NCBI RefSeq assembly: GCF_905221025.1
Contig: NZ_CAJNBL010000007.1
Location: 1-64,000 of the forward strand
Length of the DNA: 64,000 bases
DNA from: Candidatus Nitrotoga fabula
GTDB lineage: Bacteria > Pseudomonadota > Gammaproteobacteria > Burkholderiales > Gallionellaceae
Reading direction: 5' to 3'
The notes under the pieces were generated by a model. That model was not told the DNA's origin, did no database searches, and saw only the letters and a program-made list of their open reading frames with translations. This document shows positions 28,832-38,513 of the stretch, piece after piece. Within the stretch, counting starts at the first letter, position 1. Each line of letters begins with the position of its first letter. The position numbers and the translations under genes are program-made.

Positions 28832-30877
28832 ATGAAATGCAGTCTTTCAAACCTGTTTCCCGGCAGCACTCCTTCGATCACGCTGGCCAAGTTTAAAAAA
28901 CTTGGGATTCACAACCGCTTTGACCTGGTATTGCATTTACCATCACGCTACGAGGATGAAACCCGTATTTCGCAAATCAGCGAACTGAAGCAGGGAACAA
29001 GCGCACATGTTGAAGGTACAATCATCTACAGCGAGGTCACGTTCCGGCCGCGCCTCAGCCTAATATGTCAATTGCAGGACCACAGTGGCATAGTGCACCT
29101 CCGGTTTCTGAATTTCTATCCAACCCAGCAAAAACAGCTCAAGGTAGGACAAAGAATCCGCGCCCTGGGAGAGGTACGGGCCGGATATTGGGGCATGGAA
29201 ATGGTACATCCAAAATGCCGCAGCGTGGTCAACAGCACACCCTTAAAACAAACCCTTACACCTGTATATCCCACGACCGCTGGCCTGCAACAAACAACCC
29301 TGCACAGGCATATTCAAGCCGCCCTGAACGATATTGAACTATCAGAAACCCTCCCGAAAAATCTGCTCAGCCGCTTGAAACTGTCCGGCTTTGCCGATAG
29401 CATACACTTACTGCATAATCCTCCTCCCGATACAGATAAAGATACATTGATTGGACGCATTCATCCCGCCTGGCAACGAATCAAATTTGATGAATTGCTG
29501 GCGCAGCAACTTTCCATGCGGGTGCATTACCGCCAGCGGCTCAACCGCAATGCACCACGTTTGAAGGCACTCGGTCACCTTACCCGGCAACTGCTGCGGG
29601 CTTTACCCTTTAGCCTGACTACTGCTCAGCAGAATACCTACCTGGAAATCAGCCATGATCTTGAGCAGCCCTACCCAATGCAACGCCTGCTTCAAGGTGA
29701 CGTAGGGAGCGGGAAGACTATCGTTGCACTACTTGCTGCATTGCAAGCAATAGAAAACGGTTATCAGGTGGCATTGATGGCTCCCACGGAAATCCTTGCC
29801 GAACAGCACTATCATAAATTGTGCAATTGGCTGTTTCCCCTTGGCATCAGCCCTGCATGGCTTTCCGGAAGCTTAAGAAAAAAGGAAAAACAGGAAGCCC
29901 TGAATAAAATTGCGCAAGGCGGTACACAACTGGCTATCGGTACACATGCACTATTCCAAAATCAAGTCCTGTTCCCCAATTTAGGCTTGATTATCGTGGA
30001 TGAACAGCATAAATTCGGTGTGCAGCAACGATTATCACTCCGTAACAAGGGAGGAGAACCCCACCAGTTGATGATGAGCGCAACGCCTATTCCCCGAACC
30101 TTGGCAATGAGCTACTACACTGATCTCGACATCTCAGTAATAGATGAATTGCCGCCAGGACGCACCCCTGTCATCACCAAGCTTGTGCATGACAACAGGC
30201 GCGATGAAGTACTGGAACGCATTCATCAGGCTTGTCTTTCAGGACAGCAAGCCTATTGGATATGCCCGCTGATTGATGGATCAGACACATTGGAACTGCA
30301 GACCGTTCTGGAAACACACCAGCACCTGGTTCAAGCGCTTCCTGATCTGCGTGTAGACCTGATTCATGGGAAGCTGGATGCTGCCAATAAAACCCGTTCA
30401 ATGACTGCATTCAAAATGGGGGAGACCCATCTCCTCATTGCAACCACTGTGATCGAAGTAGGAGTGGATGTACCCAATGCCAGCATCATGGTAATCGAAC
30501 ATGCTGAAAGAATGGGGCTTGCCCAGCTGCACCAGTTGCGTGGACGCATAGGGCGCGGTACTACACAAAGCCTATGCATATTGCTGTTTCAGGAGCCGCT
30601 TTCTGAATTAGCACGGGCACGCCTGAAAATCATATACGAAAATACTGATGGTTTCGAAATTGCCCGACAGGATTTAAATTTGCGCGGCCCTGGGGAATTA
30701 TTGGGTGCACGCCAGCATGGAATTCCCATGCTGCGCTTTGCCGATATCACGCAAGATACTGCCTTACTCCAGTGCGCGCGAACAATTGCTGACGAAATGC
30801 TATGCAACTTTCAACAGGAAGCACGTGCCCACTTACAACGCTGGGTGTCAAACAAGCAAGATTATCTGTATGTCTGA
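28832..30877 (+). CDS. recG: ATP-dependent DNA helicase RecG
   Basis: Branch-migration helicase that remodels stalled forks and Holliday junctions. An N-terminal wedge/OB domain (about 1-230) is followed by two helicase lobes: Walker A GDVGSGKT at 289-296, MAPTEILAEQH, DEQHKFGVQQR, MSATPIPRTLA, and in lobe two TTVIEVGVDVPNA, EHAERMGLAQLHQLRGRIGRG and the RecG-specific GPGELLG. About 681 residues. A GTG at 28823 and an ATG at 28832 are both possible starts. The stop overlaps the ubiC start by eight bases. Confidence 0.97.
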   Translation: MKCSLSNLFPGSTPSITLAKFKKLGIHNRFDLVLHLPSRYEDETRISQISELKQGTSAHVEGTIIYSEVTFRPRLSLICQLQDHSGIVHLRFLNFYPTQQKQLKVGQRIRALGEVRAGYWGMEMVHPKCRSVVNSTPLKQTLTPVYPTTAGLQQTTLHRHIQAALNDIELSETLPKNLLSRLKLSGFADSIHLLHNPPPDTDKDTLIGRIHPAWQRIKFDELLAQQLSMRVHYRQRLNRNAPRLKALGHLTRQLLRALPFSLTTAQQNTYLEISHDLEQPYPMQRLLQGDVGSGKTIVALLAALQAIENGYQVALMAPTEILAEQHYHKLCNWLFPLGISPAWLSGSLRKKEKQEALNKIAQGGTQLAIGTHALFQNQVLFPNLGLIIVDEQHKFGVQQRLSLRNKGGEPHQLMMSATPIPRTLAMSYYTDLDISVIDELPPGRTPVITKLVHDNRRDEVLERIHQACLSGQQAYWICPLIDGSDTLELQTVLETHQHLVQALPDLRVDLIHGKLDAANKTRSMTAFKMGETHLLIATTVIEVGVDVPNASIMVIEHAERMGLAQLHQLRGRIGRGTTQSLCILLFQEPLSELARARLKIIYENTDGFEIARQDLNLRGPGELLGARQHGIPMLRFADITQDTALLQCARTIADEMLCNFQQEARAHLQRWVSNKQDYLYV

Positions 30878-31490
30878 TATTTATGTAACAAACAGTGAAC
30901 CTGTACACCACGTTTTCCGCAAGCGTGCAAAAATCAATCGCAAGGAAAAATCCATTTCCCACATCGAAACCTGGCATACCATTCTACCGGTTATTGACAG
31001 GCCATATGCACATTGGTTGCGCACACAAGGATCCCTTACTTTACGCATACAGGAACGTTGCGATAAATTTACCGTACATAACGTGCAAAATTGCATGGCA
31101 TCCGCCACATACGATGAAGCGATACTTCTTGGCTTACCCGCCCGGCAAAAAATATATACCCGTGAGGTTTTCCTGTATGCGGATGATCTCCCTGTCGTAT
31201 ATGCGCATAGCGTAGTTACGGCGCAACATCTACGGGGCCCATGGCATGCGCTGCGGCACTTGGGCAGTCGCCCACTTGGAGAATTACTGTTTGCACACCC
31301 ATTAGTGCAACGCTCTGCTCTACATTTTCACGCAACCAGACCCAACCATCCGCTATATCAACGAGCCATTAGTGCCCTGAATATTCTGCCCCAAAAACTA
31401 TGGGCCAGGCGCTCATTATTCATTCTTCACCGCGCCCCATTATTGGTTACTGAAATTTTTTTACCAGACATCCTCAATCTAAAGAAATGA
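30870..31490 (+). CDS. ubiC: Chorismate pyruvate-lyase
   Basis: Removes pyruvate from chorismate to give 4-hydroxybenzoate, the ring precursor of ubiquinone. Family features are the N-terminal WL..GSLT region (WLRTQGSLTLRIQERC), the REVFLYADDLPVVYAHSV segment and LGSRPLGELLF. The open frame is longer upstream but lies inside recG; the ATG at 30870 gives 206 residues, slightly long for the family, with about 30 extra N-terminal residues. It overlaps recG by eight bases and ubiA by four, so all three are coupled. UbiA consumes its product. Confidence 0.93.
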   Translation: MSDIYVTNSEPVHHVFRKRAKINRKEKSISHIETWHTILPVIDRPYAHWLRTQGSLTLRIQERCDKFTVHNVQNCMASATYDEAILLGLPARQKIYTREVFLYADDLPVVYAHSVVTAQHLRGPWHALRHLGSRPLGELLFAHPLVQRSALHFHATRPNHPLYQRAISALNILPQKLWARRSLFILHRAPLLVTEIFLPDILNLKK

Positions 31491-32350
31491 CCTTATCCAG
31501 GCGAATCAATTTATATATCCAGCTGACAAGGCTCAACCGCCCCATCGGGATTCTGCTGCTGCTATGGCCTACACTATGGGGAATATGGATATCGGGTAAT
31601 GGTCAACCGGACTGGAATATTGTCGCCATTTTTGTATTCGGAACTATTTTAATGCGATCAGCTGGCTGTGTGATCAATGATTATGCAGACCGGAATTTCG
31701 ATAAACATGTAGAACGCACAAAAGACCGCCCCCTTACCAATGGGCAGCTTGCACCCAAGGAGGCGCTATGGCTCGCGGCTGGATTATCGTTTCTTGCCTT
31801 TCTATTAATTTTACCACTCAATAAACTCACACTACTCTTGTCTATACCGGCCCTGTTTCTTGCTGCCAGTTACCCCTATACCAAACGTTATTTGGCCATT
31901 CCCCAAGCATACCTTGGCATAGCTTTCGGATTCGGCATCCCGATGGCTTTTGCAGCGCAACTTGGCAGCATTCCAGATATTGCGTGGTGGTTAATGATCG
32001 CCAATATGTTTTGGGCGATCGCTTATGACACCGAATATGCAATGGTAGACCGAGACGACGACATTCTCATCGGCATCCATTCCTCCGCGCTTTTTTTCGG
32101 CAAATACGATATTACTGCAATAATGCTCTGTTATAGTTCCACACTAGCTATCCTAACCGTTATAGGCAGCATGCTAAAACTGGGAATGCTCTACTACTGC
32201 GGCTTGCTATTCGCTGCAGGCATTGCGATCTATCACTACATCCTGATCCGGCATCGCTACCGCGAAGCTTGCTTCAAAGCGTTCTTGCACAATAACTGGT
32301 TTGGGGCTGCAATATTTATCGGTATTGTTCTAGGTTATTTCAAATCATAA
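31487..32350 (+). CDS. ubiA: 4-hydroxybenzoate polyprenyltransferase
   Basis: Inner-membrane enzyme that attaches the polyprenyl chain to 4-hydroxybenzoate in ubiquinone synthesis. It has about eight or nine membrane helices. The two aspartate-rich prenyl-diphosphate motifs are NDYADRNFD (64-72) and the later DTEYAMVDRDDD. 287 residues, standard. The ATG overlaps the ubiC stop. corA converges from the right with a 40-base gap. Confidence 0.97.
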   Translation: MTLSRRINLYIQLTRLNRPIGILLLLWPTLWGIWISGNGQPDWNIVAIFVFGTILMRSAGCVINDYADRNFDKHVERTKDRPLTNGQLAPKEALWLAAGLSFLAFLLILPLNKLTLLLSIPALFLAASYPYTKRYLAIPQAYLGIAFGFGIPMAFAAQLGSIPDIAWWLMIANMFWAIAYDTEYAMVDRDDDILIGIHSSALFFGKYDITAIMLCYSSTLAILTVIGSMLKLGMLYYCGLLFAAGIAIYHYILIRHRYREACFKAFLHNNWFGAAIFIGIVLGYFKS

Positions 32351-32390
32351 ACGGGATGAATCCCCTTGAATAACCAAATTTTATAACACC

Positions 32391-33350
32391 CTATTTCAAC
32401 CAGTTCTTTTTATAGAAAACCCAGAACGGTACTGCCGAGGACAGCAACATCAATAGTAATGCAAAAGGGTACCCTAGTTCCCAGCTGAACTCGGGGACAT
32501 GCTTGAAGTTCATGCCATAGATGGATGCAATAAGCACGGGTGGCAACAATGCCACTGATGCCACTGAAAACAGTCGCACCACCTTGTTTTGGTTTACATT
32601 GATAAAACTGATAGTTGCATCCATCAAAAAGTTAATCTTATCAAACAGAAAGCTGGTGTGCCCATCCAAAGAATCGATATCCCGAATGATCTGACGCACG
32701 TCTTTAAGCTGCGTCAAAGTGAACAATTTACTGCGCATCAAAAAAGAAATTGCCCGGCGAGTATCCATCAAATTACGGCGAATCCGCCCATTGAGATGTT
32801 CAGCGTGCGCAATGCTGACTAATACAGAGGCAGCATGTTTATTGCTGAGCCTGGAATTCAGAACCTTGCTGCTCACCTCCCCTAGCTCGCCATACACCTC
32901 TTCCAGTGCATCGGCAGAAATCTCGACATCCATGGAATACAGATCAATCAGTACATCCTTGCAGTCTGTTAAATCACTTACCCCATGGTTGACCATACGC
33001 ATTTGATAAAACACGGGTAAATCTTCCTCATGTACGCTGAACAGAATATTGGCAAACAGCACAAAAGCCACAGTGACACTACGTGAACGGCTTTCTTTAC
33101 CAAGCAGAAAATCCGAGCGCAAATGCACCTCATCATTCTCCTTGTAAAATCTTGCACTTGCCTCTATATCACGCAGATGCTCAGGTCTAGGCAAAGATAA
33201 ATTATAGGTCCGTTTTATCCATTCCCGCTCCTCATCATTAGGTGCCACAATATCAATCCATACCGGAAAATCAGGATTGCGACCAATCGTTTCATCCAGA
33301 TAAATTTTATTCAGGCTACCATTACTGAGTCCATAGGCATGAATCATCAT
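32391..33350 (-). CDS. corA: Magnesium/cobalt transporter CorA
   Basis: Pentameric inner-membrane divalent-cation channel. A long cytosolic N-terminal funnel with alpha-helical stalk is followed by two C-terminal membrane helices; the selectivity motif YGMNF sits at the end of the first. The C-terminus is basic (FYKKNWLK), as usual. The frame opens at 33377; the ATG at 33350 behind CAGGGAA is preferred, with another ATG directly after it. About 319 residues. It stands alone, convergent with ubiA. Confidence 0.95.
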   Translation of the reverse strand: MMIHAYGLSNGSLNKIYLDETIGRNPDFPVWIDIVAPNDEEREWIKRTYNLSLPRPEHLRDIEASARFYKENDEVHLRSDFLLGKESRSRSVTVAFVLFANILFSVHEEDLPVFYQMRMVNHGVSDLTDCKDVLIDLYSMDVEISADALEEVYGELGEVSSKVLNSRLSNKHAASVLVSIAHAEHLNGRIRRNLMDTRRAISFLMRSKLFTLTQLKDVRQIIRDIDSLDGHTSFLFDKINFLMDATISFINVNQNKVVRLFSVASVALLPPVLIASIYGMNFKHVPEFSWELGYPFALLLMLLSSAVPFWVFYKKNWLK

Positions 33351-33518
33351 CTTTTCCCTGTATTGACTACATGACAAACTTGGCAGGCCACCGCTCTTCT
33401 GGTATTTATCGTGCCCAATATCATTATTATCAATTGTAAATTGACCACATTTTATGACAACTTGGCGCCGAAAAATCCCTATCTGAAAAAATGTCAGATT
33501 GCTACAGAACCATGAACC

Positions 33519-33656
33519 TCACACTTCATGGCTGACCGGCTTCCCAAAGAGAGTGCCGGCAAATCCCAGAACAGCCGCTTCATCCACAATCCTTTCAATG
33601 CAACAATCCACTTTCCCGGCTGCGACCCCAAGCAAACTGTACGCACACCAGAACAT
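33519..33656 (-). CDS. Possible 45-residue protein or remnant, unrecognised
   Basis: The minus-strand frame from the ATG at 33656 encodes 45 residues beginning MFWCAYSLLGVAAGK and ending GKPVSHEV. The amphipathic, alanine/valine-rich composition and lack of low-complexity sequence look protein-like, and the first half could be membrane-associated. No ribosome site is evident and no family is recognised. It may be the surviving 3' end of a lost gene, since an in-frame stop lies just upstream of the ATG. Confidence 0.25.
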   Translation of the reverse strand: MFWCAYSLLGVAAGKVDCCIERIVDEAAVLGFAGTLFGKPVSHEV

Positions 33657-33917
33657 CTGGAACAATTATCTATTTTTTAATTATGTATCTTTCTCCGGCC
33701 AGGGGCATCACCCCCATGAACCTGCTGCCCGATCTACTCAAATCTGGCAACTCCCCATAATTCTTTTCTATCCCCGTCCCAATTCATGACACCATTGAAA
33801 AGCTGGCTGCCTCAAATCAGACGATTCAACGATACCGCATAGACATTAAGAAAATAGACTGTAAGACCATCCAATCCACAGGCCAAGTTTGCAAGAAACG
33901 GGTAAAATTCAGGGCAC

Positions 33918-34040
33918 ATGAAATACACCATTGACTATTCTAAATCGCGTGGGGGATTGCCAATCAATCATGCAGTCCATGAATTTATGCCAACCATATT
34001 CAATGGGCCCTTTGCGAAATATGATTTCGAGAATGTTTAA
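33918..34040 (+). CDS. Possible 40-residue protein or remnant, unrecognised
   Basis: The plus-strand frame from the ATG at 33918 encodes 40 residues beginning MKYTIDYSKSRGGLP and ending KYDFENV. CAGGG precedes the ATG at reasonable spacing. The composition is mixed and protein-like, but no family is recognised and the length is marginal. It may be a gene remnant. Confidence 0.22.
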   Translation: MKYTIDYSKSRGGLPINHAVHEFMPTIFNGPFAKYDFENV

Positions 34041-34230
34041 GAGATTCCACCCCAAGTTTCTTTATCCGGTCATTCAGGCTACGTTCCAAATCATCAAAAA
34101 GGATACGAAACAAGCACCATAATATGGAGGCAACCTACCCTATGCTTGCCAGGCATGGACCACCTTGAATGCTTTCTCAAAAGCATTCGCATAAACATAA
34201 TCCAATACAAAAAATCTTTAACACCGAACC

Positions 34231-35463
34231 ATGAACCCTCTTGAGATCATAGAAAACAGAAACAGACTGGCCCTGATACTGACATTATTCCTCTCTGCCT
34301 GTTCCACTCCCCCCCCAAAGGTACCCGCACCTCAACCGGCTGAACCACCTCCCAAAGTGACCCAAGTTCCCATCCAGGAACCACCTGCTCCATTATTTCA
34401 AGAATCCCCTGCCCCATTATTTACAGTCAGCAAATGGGAAATGTTGCCAGACTGGGGAACGACAGACCTGACCCCGACCAAGCCAGCCTTTATGCAAAGC
34501 TGTCGTGTACTGAAAAATAAACCTCACTGGAAAGAAGTGTGCGCTCGAGCCGAAAAGCTGGAAAAAAATGATAATGCTACCCTGCATGCATTTTATGAAG
34601 AATGGTTTACTCCTTATCAAGTACGTAATCCTGATGGCAGCGAACTTGGAGTCATCACCGGATATTATGAGCCTTTACTCAAGGGAAGCCGCACCAAAAC
34701 ACCGCAGTTCAAGTTTCCTTTATATGCCGCGCCAATTGACCTGCTTGCGATTGACCTGGCTAATGCATATCCGCAACTCAAAGGTCTGCGATTGCGCGGA
34801 CGCTTACAGGATAAACGCATCGTACCTTACTACAGCCGTGCAGAAATTAATCATGAAACCAGTCCGCTTACAGGACAGGAATTGTTCTGGGCGGATAATG
34901 CAGTTGATCTTTTCTTCCTGCAGATCCAGGGTTCTGGGCGCGTTGAACTACCGGACGGCAGACAAATGAAAGTCGGGTATGCGGATCAGAACGGTCATCC
35001 CTATGTATCTATCGGCAAAAAACTGGTTGATTCAGGCGCACTAAAACTAGAAGAAGCTTCCATGCAAGGTATTAAGTCATGGGCTGAAAAACATCCGGAT
35101 CAAATAGATTCACTGCTTAAACAGAATCCAAGTTACGTCTTTCTGAGGGAATTACCGGACAATACCCCGGCGCCACTGGGTGCACTGGGCGTACCGCTCA
35201 CCAGTGAATACAGCATTGCCATCGACCCGCGCACCATTCCACTGGGAACGCCTGTCTTCCTCTCTACCACCTATCCGAACGATAGCGCACCGCTGAATCG
35301 CCTGGTTTTAGCCCAGGACACTGGAGGCGCCATTAAGGGTGCGGTACGTGCAGATTTTTTCTGGGGTTTCGGAGAATCTGCTGCCATCCAAGCAGGAAAA
35401 ATGAAACAACAGGGTCGGTTATGGGTTCTGTTCCCCAGAGGAGGGGAGCCGATATTGAATTAA
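34231..35463 (+). CDS. mltA: Membrane-bound lytic murein transglycosylase A
   Basis: Outer-membrane lipoprotein that cleaves glycan strands of peptidoglycan with formation of 1,6-anhydro ends. The lipobox is LSAC with C24, followed by a proline-rich linker (about 28-65). The MltA domain contains GVITGYYEPLLKGS, RAEI and LFFLQIQGSGRVELPDG; the C-terminal 3D domain includes the AQDTGGAIKGAVRADFFWG motif with the catalytic aspartate. 410 residues. It has no operon partner, and a perfect 16-bp inverted repeat follows it. Confidence 0.96.
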   Translation: MNPLEIIENRNRLALILTLFLSACSTPPPKVPAPQPAEPPPKVTQVPIQEPPAPLFQESPAPLFTVSKWEMLPDWGTTDLTPTKPAFMQSCRVLKNKPHWKEVCARAEKLEKNDNATLHAFYEEWFTPYQVRNPDGSELGVITGYYEPLLKGSRTKTPQFKFPLYAAPIDLLAIDLANAYPQLKGLRLRGRLQDKRIVPYYSRAEINHETSPLTGQELFWADNAVDLFFLQIQGSGRVELPDGRQMKVGYADQNGHPYVSIGKKLVDSGALKLEEASMQGIKSWAEKHPDQIDSLLKQNPSYVFLRELPDNTPAPLGALGVPLTSEYSIAIDPRTIPLGTPVFLSTTYPNDSAPLNRLVLAQDTGGAIKGAVRADFFWGFGESAAIQAGKMKQQGRLWVLFPRGGEPILN

Positions 35464-35492
35464 GAATTCATTCTGACTCAAAAATCAAAAGT

Positions 35493-35534
35493 ATTATCCA
35501 GCAGGCATCTTTGAGAAAATGCCTGCTGGATAAT
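35493..35534. terminator. Perfect 16-bp inverted repeat after mltA
   Basis: ATTATCCAGCAGGCAT (35493-35508) and its exact complement (35519-35534) with a 10-base loop. It lies between convergent mltA and the minus-strand nucleotidyltransferase-like gene, where a shared transcription end is expected. No T-run follows on either strand, so termination is inferred from position and stem strength only. Confidence 0.5.
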
Positions 35535-35594
35535 CATAACCTGCAATTTCAAAATCGATCCGGATCATTAGCGGTCGGCAACTCTGCAAAACAA

Positions 35595-36203
35595 CTACCC
35601 GCCTTCCAAATGCGCTTCCAATAACTGCTTCACCGCCCCCATATCAGCATATTTCCCCGTCCTGTAGCTACCACTATGCCTTGCGCTCTCAGGCAGAACC
35701 GCAATATGCACCGGCACACCGGTTTCAGTCCTTATCATAAAACTGGGTACATCTTTCTGTTTGCCCGTCAAATGCGCATCCCATACTCCCCCTTCGAAAG
35801 ACAGATTATGGTTGAGCAAAAACATCATCAAAGCTTTTTCGTCATCGGAAAAAATTAAAAGATTAATATCGGATTGCTCTCCTGCCGTACCATCCAACAC
35901 GGAACCGGTAAGAAAAGGATGGAACTGCTTCAATAAATGCATCGTGGCAAATGCCTGCTGGCGTAATTGATACAGGACAAGCGGATAGCTTTCACTTTGA
36001 TACAATGCACGGAAGCTGCGCAAGGCCATTTCGATTTCATTATTGCTAGGCAAATGCTGTGTATCTGCAATTCCTTTCTGTTTGGCAGCCTTACGCTTAG
36101 CGAATGCATAATCCGTTATGCCTCCTTCAGCCATTAAACGCGCAGCATCATAAGCAAGCTGCTCTCGCATCAGGTCACGCCGATGTAAATGATCTTTGCT
36201 CAT
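35595..36203 (-). CDS. Uncharacterised protein with nucleotidyltransferase-like region, downstream of mrcA
   Basis: 202 residues, function not established. The N-terminal half is helical and basic. The middle contains GSVLDGTAGEQSDINLLIF, which resembles the GS...D-x-D core of Pol-beta-type nucleotidyltransferases, but the second acidic residue is replaced by asparagine, so activity is doubtful. The C-terminal half includes PVHIAVLPESARHSG. The ATG at 36203 lies six bases after the mrcA stop, so the two are co-transcribed. The resemblance is by eye; another fold is possible. Confidence 0.75.
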   Translation of the reverse strand: MSKDHLHRRDLMREQLAYDAARLMAEGGITDYAFAKRKAAKQKGIADTQHLPSNNEIEMALRSFRALYQSESYPLVLYQLRQQAFATMHLLKQFHPFLTGSVLDGTAGEQSDINLLIFSDDEKALMMFLLNHNLSFEGGVWDAHLTGKQKDVPSFMIRTETGVPVHIAVLPESARHSGSYRTGKYADMGAVKQLLEAHLEGG

Positions 36204-36209
36204 GTAAAT

Positions 36210-38513
36210 TTAAAATAAGCGATTCATTATGTTTTCCATAAGCGAATTCAGCGGTGGAAAAGCAGGTTGTTCCTGCGGCAGATTTTCCTGGTAAAAATAT
36301 TCAACCTTTTCCCCATTCTCGTCCGGGAAACCATCATTATTGATACGTGCAGCGACCATATTTTCCGGCATCGTGTAAGCAATTTCAGGGGAATTTTTAA
36401 GAATTTTCCCCATATAATCCATCCACATGGGTAGTGCCGCGCCGCCACCGGTTTCCCGGCCGCCCAGACTGCGCGGATTATCAAAACCCATCCAGGCAAT
36501 CCCAACTACTGTCGGATGAAAACCACAAAACCAGGCATCCATCGAATCATTTGTCGTTCCGGTCTTACCCGCTAAATCGTTACGTCCCAGTTTCATGGCA
36601 GGAAAACCCGTTCCGTGCCGTACCACATCCTGCATCATGGTTACCATGGTAAATGCATTTCGTACATCCAAGACCTGCTGGGCAGTGTCTCCGGCTGGAA
36701 CTGGTGCAGCCTGATACAGCACATTACCACTGCCATCTTCAATACGCTGAATAAAGTAAGGTGGAATGCGGTATCCTCCGTTGGCAAAAACGGAATACCC
36801 CGTCAGCATTTGCATCGGGGTAACCGAACCTGCGCCTAGTGCCATGGTCAGATATGCAGGGTGCCTGGCCGCATCAAACCCAAATTTGGTAATGAACTCC
36901 TGTGCATATTGCGGCGTAATCTTTTGCAGAATTCGAATCGAAACCATATTCTTGGATTTGACCAAGGCTTGCCTCATACGCATAGGGCCTTCATACTCTC
37001 CATCATAATTCTTTGGCTCCCATATTTCGCTACCAGTTTCTGCTGCATCAATTACCAAAGGAGTATCCTCAATAACCGTAGCAGGAGTCAGCCCCTTTTC
37101 CAGCGCAGCGGAATAAATGAAGGGCTTAAAACTTGAACCGGGTTGCCTCCAGGCCTGGGTAACATGATTGAATTGGTTACGACTAAAATCAAAGCCACCT
37201 ACCAGTGCATATATTGCCCCATCACGCGGGCTCCCGGAAACGAAAGCAGCTTCAACCAGCGGCCTCTGAACAATCTTCCAGATGTTTTTCTCATTCTTCT
37301 GTACATAAATAATTGAGCCGGGACGTAAGCGCCGGTTCAGTGCAACCCGTCCGCTCAAGAAGGAGCGGACAAAATTCATTCCTTCACCACTGATATGAAC
37401 AACCTGCCCCCCTTTGCTATAAGCACGGATATTTTTCGAACTTACCTCGAGCGCAACCGCGGGAATCATATCATCACTATCTGCGACATCCTGCAGAGCT
37501 TCTTCCAGCTCTTCTTCCACTTGATCCTTGTTTAAATTGATGTAACCCTCCGGCCCACGATAACCATGCCGCCGGTCATACTCCATCACACCCTTGCGAA
37601 GCGCCTCATAGGCTGCTGTTTGGTCTTTCTGTCGAATCGTTGTATAAACCTTAATCCCTTGGGTATAAATGGCATCCTGATAGCGCTTGAATACTTCTTG
37701 CCGAACCATTTCTGCCAGATAATCTGCTTTGCCTGAAAACTCCTGATAACTACGCTTAACTGCAACCGGTTGATGCAGTGCTGCTTCATGCTGCTCGGCG
37801 GTAATGAAACCCAATTCATTCATTCGACGCAAAACATATGCCTGACGAAGTTTGGCGCGCTTAAAGTTGACCACCGGATTGTAAACGGACGGGGCCTTCG
37901 GAAGCCCCGCCAGCATTGCAATCTCCGGCAGATTTAGCTGATCCAGCCTTTTACCGAAATAACCCTGCGCAGCCGCTGCAAAACCGTAGGCACGCTGCCC
38001 AAGATAAATATGATTGATATAAAGCTGAAGGATTTCATCCTTGCTTAAATTGTGCTCTATCTTGATGGCAAGCAATACCTCATTAAATTTACGTGATAAT
38101 TTTTTCTCTCTTGTCAGAAAAAAATTGCGGGCTACCTGCATGGTAATTGTGCTGGCACCCTGCTTGGCGCCCCCGGAAGTAAAATTGTACAAAGTAGCAC
38201 GCAACACCCCTATGTAATCTACACCTCCATGTTCATAAAATCGGTCATCTTCCGCTGCAAGTACGGCTTTTTTCATCAGATCAGGAACAGCATCAATCTT
38301 CACGAGCGCACGACGCTCCTCACCAAACTCCCCAATCAGAACACCCTCCGCACTATAAACACGTAATGGAATTTTAGGCCGGTAATCTGTCAAGGCTTCA
38401 AGCGAAGGCAATTTTGGGTACATTACCATTGCCGCAAACACCAGTAGCAGCAATGGCGTAACAATGAGAGCAATGCCAGTTATAGCAGAATAAAACCACC
38501 AGCGCGAAGTCAT
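36210..38513 (-). CDS. mrcA: Penicillin-binding protein 1A (bifunctional murein synthase)
   Basis: Inner-membrane class A PBP that polymerises and crosslinks peptidoglycan. A short cytosolic tail and one membrane helix (about residues 8-32) are followed by the GT51 glycosyltransferase domain (EDDRFYEHGGVDYIGVLRA with the catalytic glutamate; GASTITMQVARNFFL). The transpeptidase domain has GSSFKPF (active serine), SKN and KTGTTND. An OB-like insertion lies between. The frame opens at 38579; the ATG at 38513 starts the usual cytosolic tail (about 767 residues), without a strong ribosome site. Confidence 0.96.
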   Translation of the reverse strand: MTSRWWFYSAITGIALIVTPLLLLVFAAMVMYPKLPSLEALTDYRPKIPLRVYSAEGVLIGEFGEERRALVKIDAVPDLMKKAVLAAEDDRFYEHGGVDYIGVLRATLYNFTSGGAKQGASTITMQVARNFFLTREKKLSRKFNEVLLAIKIEHNLSKDEILQLYINHIYLGQRAYGFAAAAQGYFGKRLDQLNLPEIAMLAGLPKAPSVYNPVVNFKRAKLRQAYVLRRMNELGFITAEQHEAALHQPVAVKRSYQEFSGKADYLAEMVRQEVFKRYQDAIYTQGIKVYTTIRQKDQTAAYEALRKGVMEYDRRHGYRGPEGYINLNKDQVEEELEEALQDVADSDDMIPAVALEVSSKNIRAYSKGGQVVHISGEGMNFVRSFLSGRVALNRRLRPGSIIYVQKNEKNIWKIVQRPLVEAAFVSGSPRDGAIYALVGGFDFSRNQFNHVTQAWRQPGSSFKPFIYSAALEKGLTPATVIEDTPLVIDAAETGSEIWEPKNYDGEYEGPMRMRQALVKSKNMVSIRILQKITPQYAQEFITKFGFDAARHPAYLTMALGAGSVTPMQMLTGYSVFANGGYRIPPYFIQRIEDGSGNVLYQAAPVPAGDTAQQVLDVRNAFTMVTMMQDVVRHGTGFPAMKLGRNDLAGKTGTTNDSMDAWFCGFHPTVVGIAWMGFDNPRSLGGRETGGGAALPMWMDYMGKILKNSPEIAYTMPENMVAARINNDGFPDENGEKVEYFYQENLPQEQPAFPPLNSLMENIMNRLF

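Larger units (their letters stand above)
33351..34230. other. Long intergenic region between corA and mltA
   Basis: About 880 bases, unusually long for this window. No family could be recognised in any frame. Two short frames (33519-33656 minus, 33918-34040 plus) have protein-like composition and are listed separately with low confidence. The rest looks like AT-rich non-coding DNA, and the region may be a decayed gene remnant. Confidence 0.5.

Noticed and set aside
33499-33789. 96-codon plus-strand frame between corA and mltA
   Set aside because: Proline/serine/histidine-rich, low-quality composition, no ribosome site; the opposite strand looks more protein-like.
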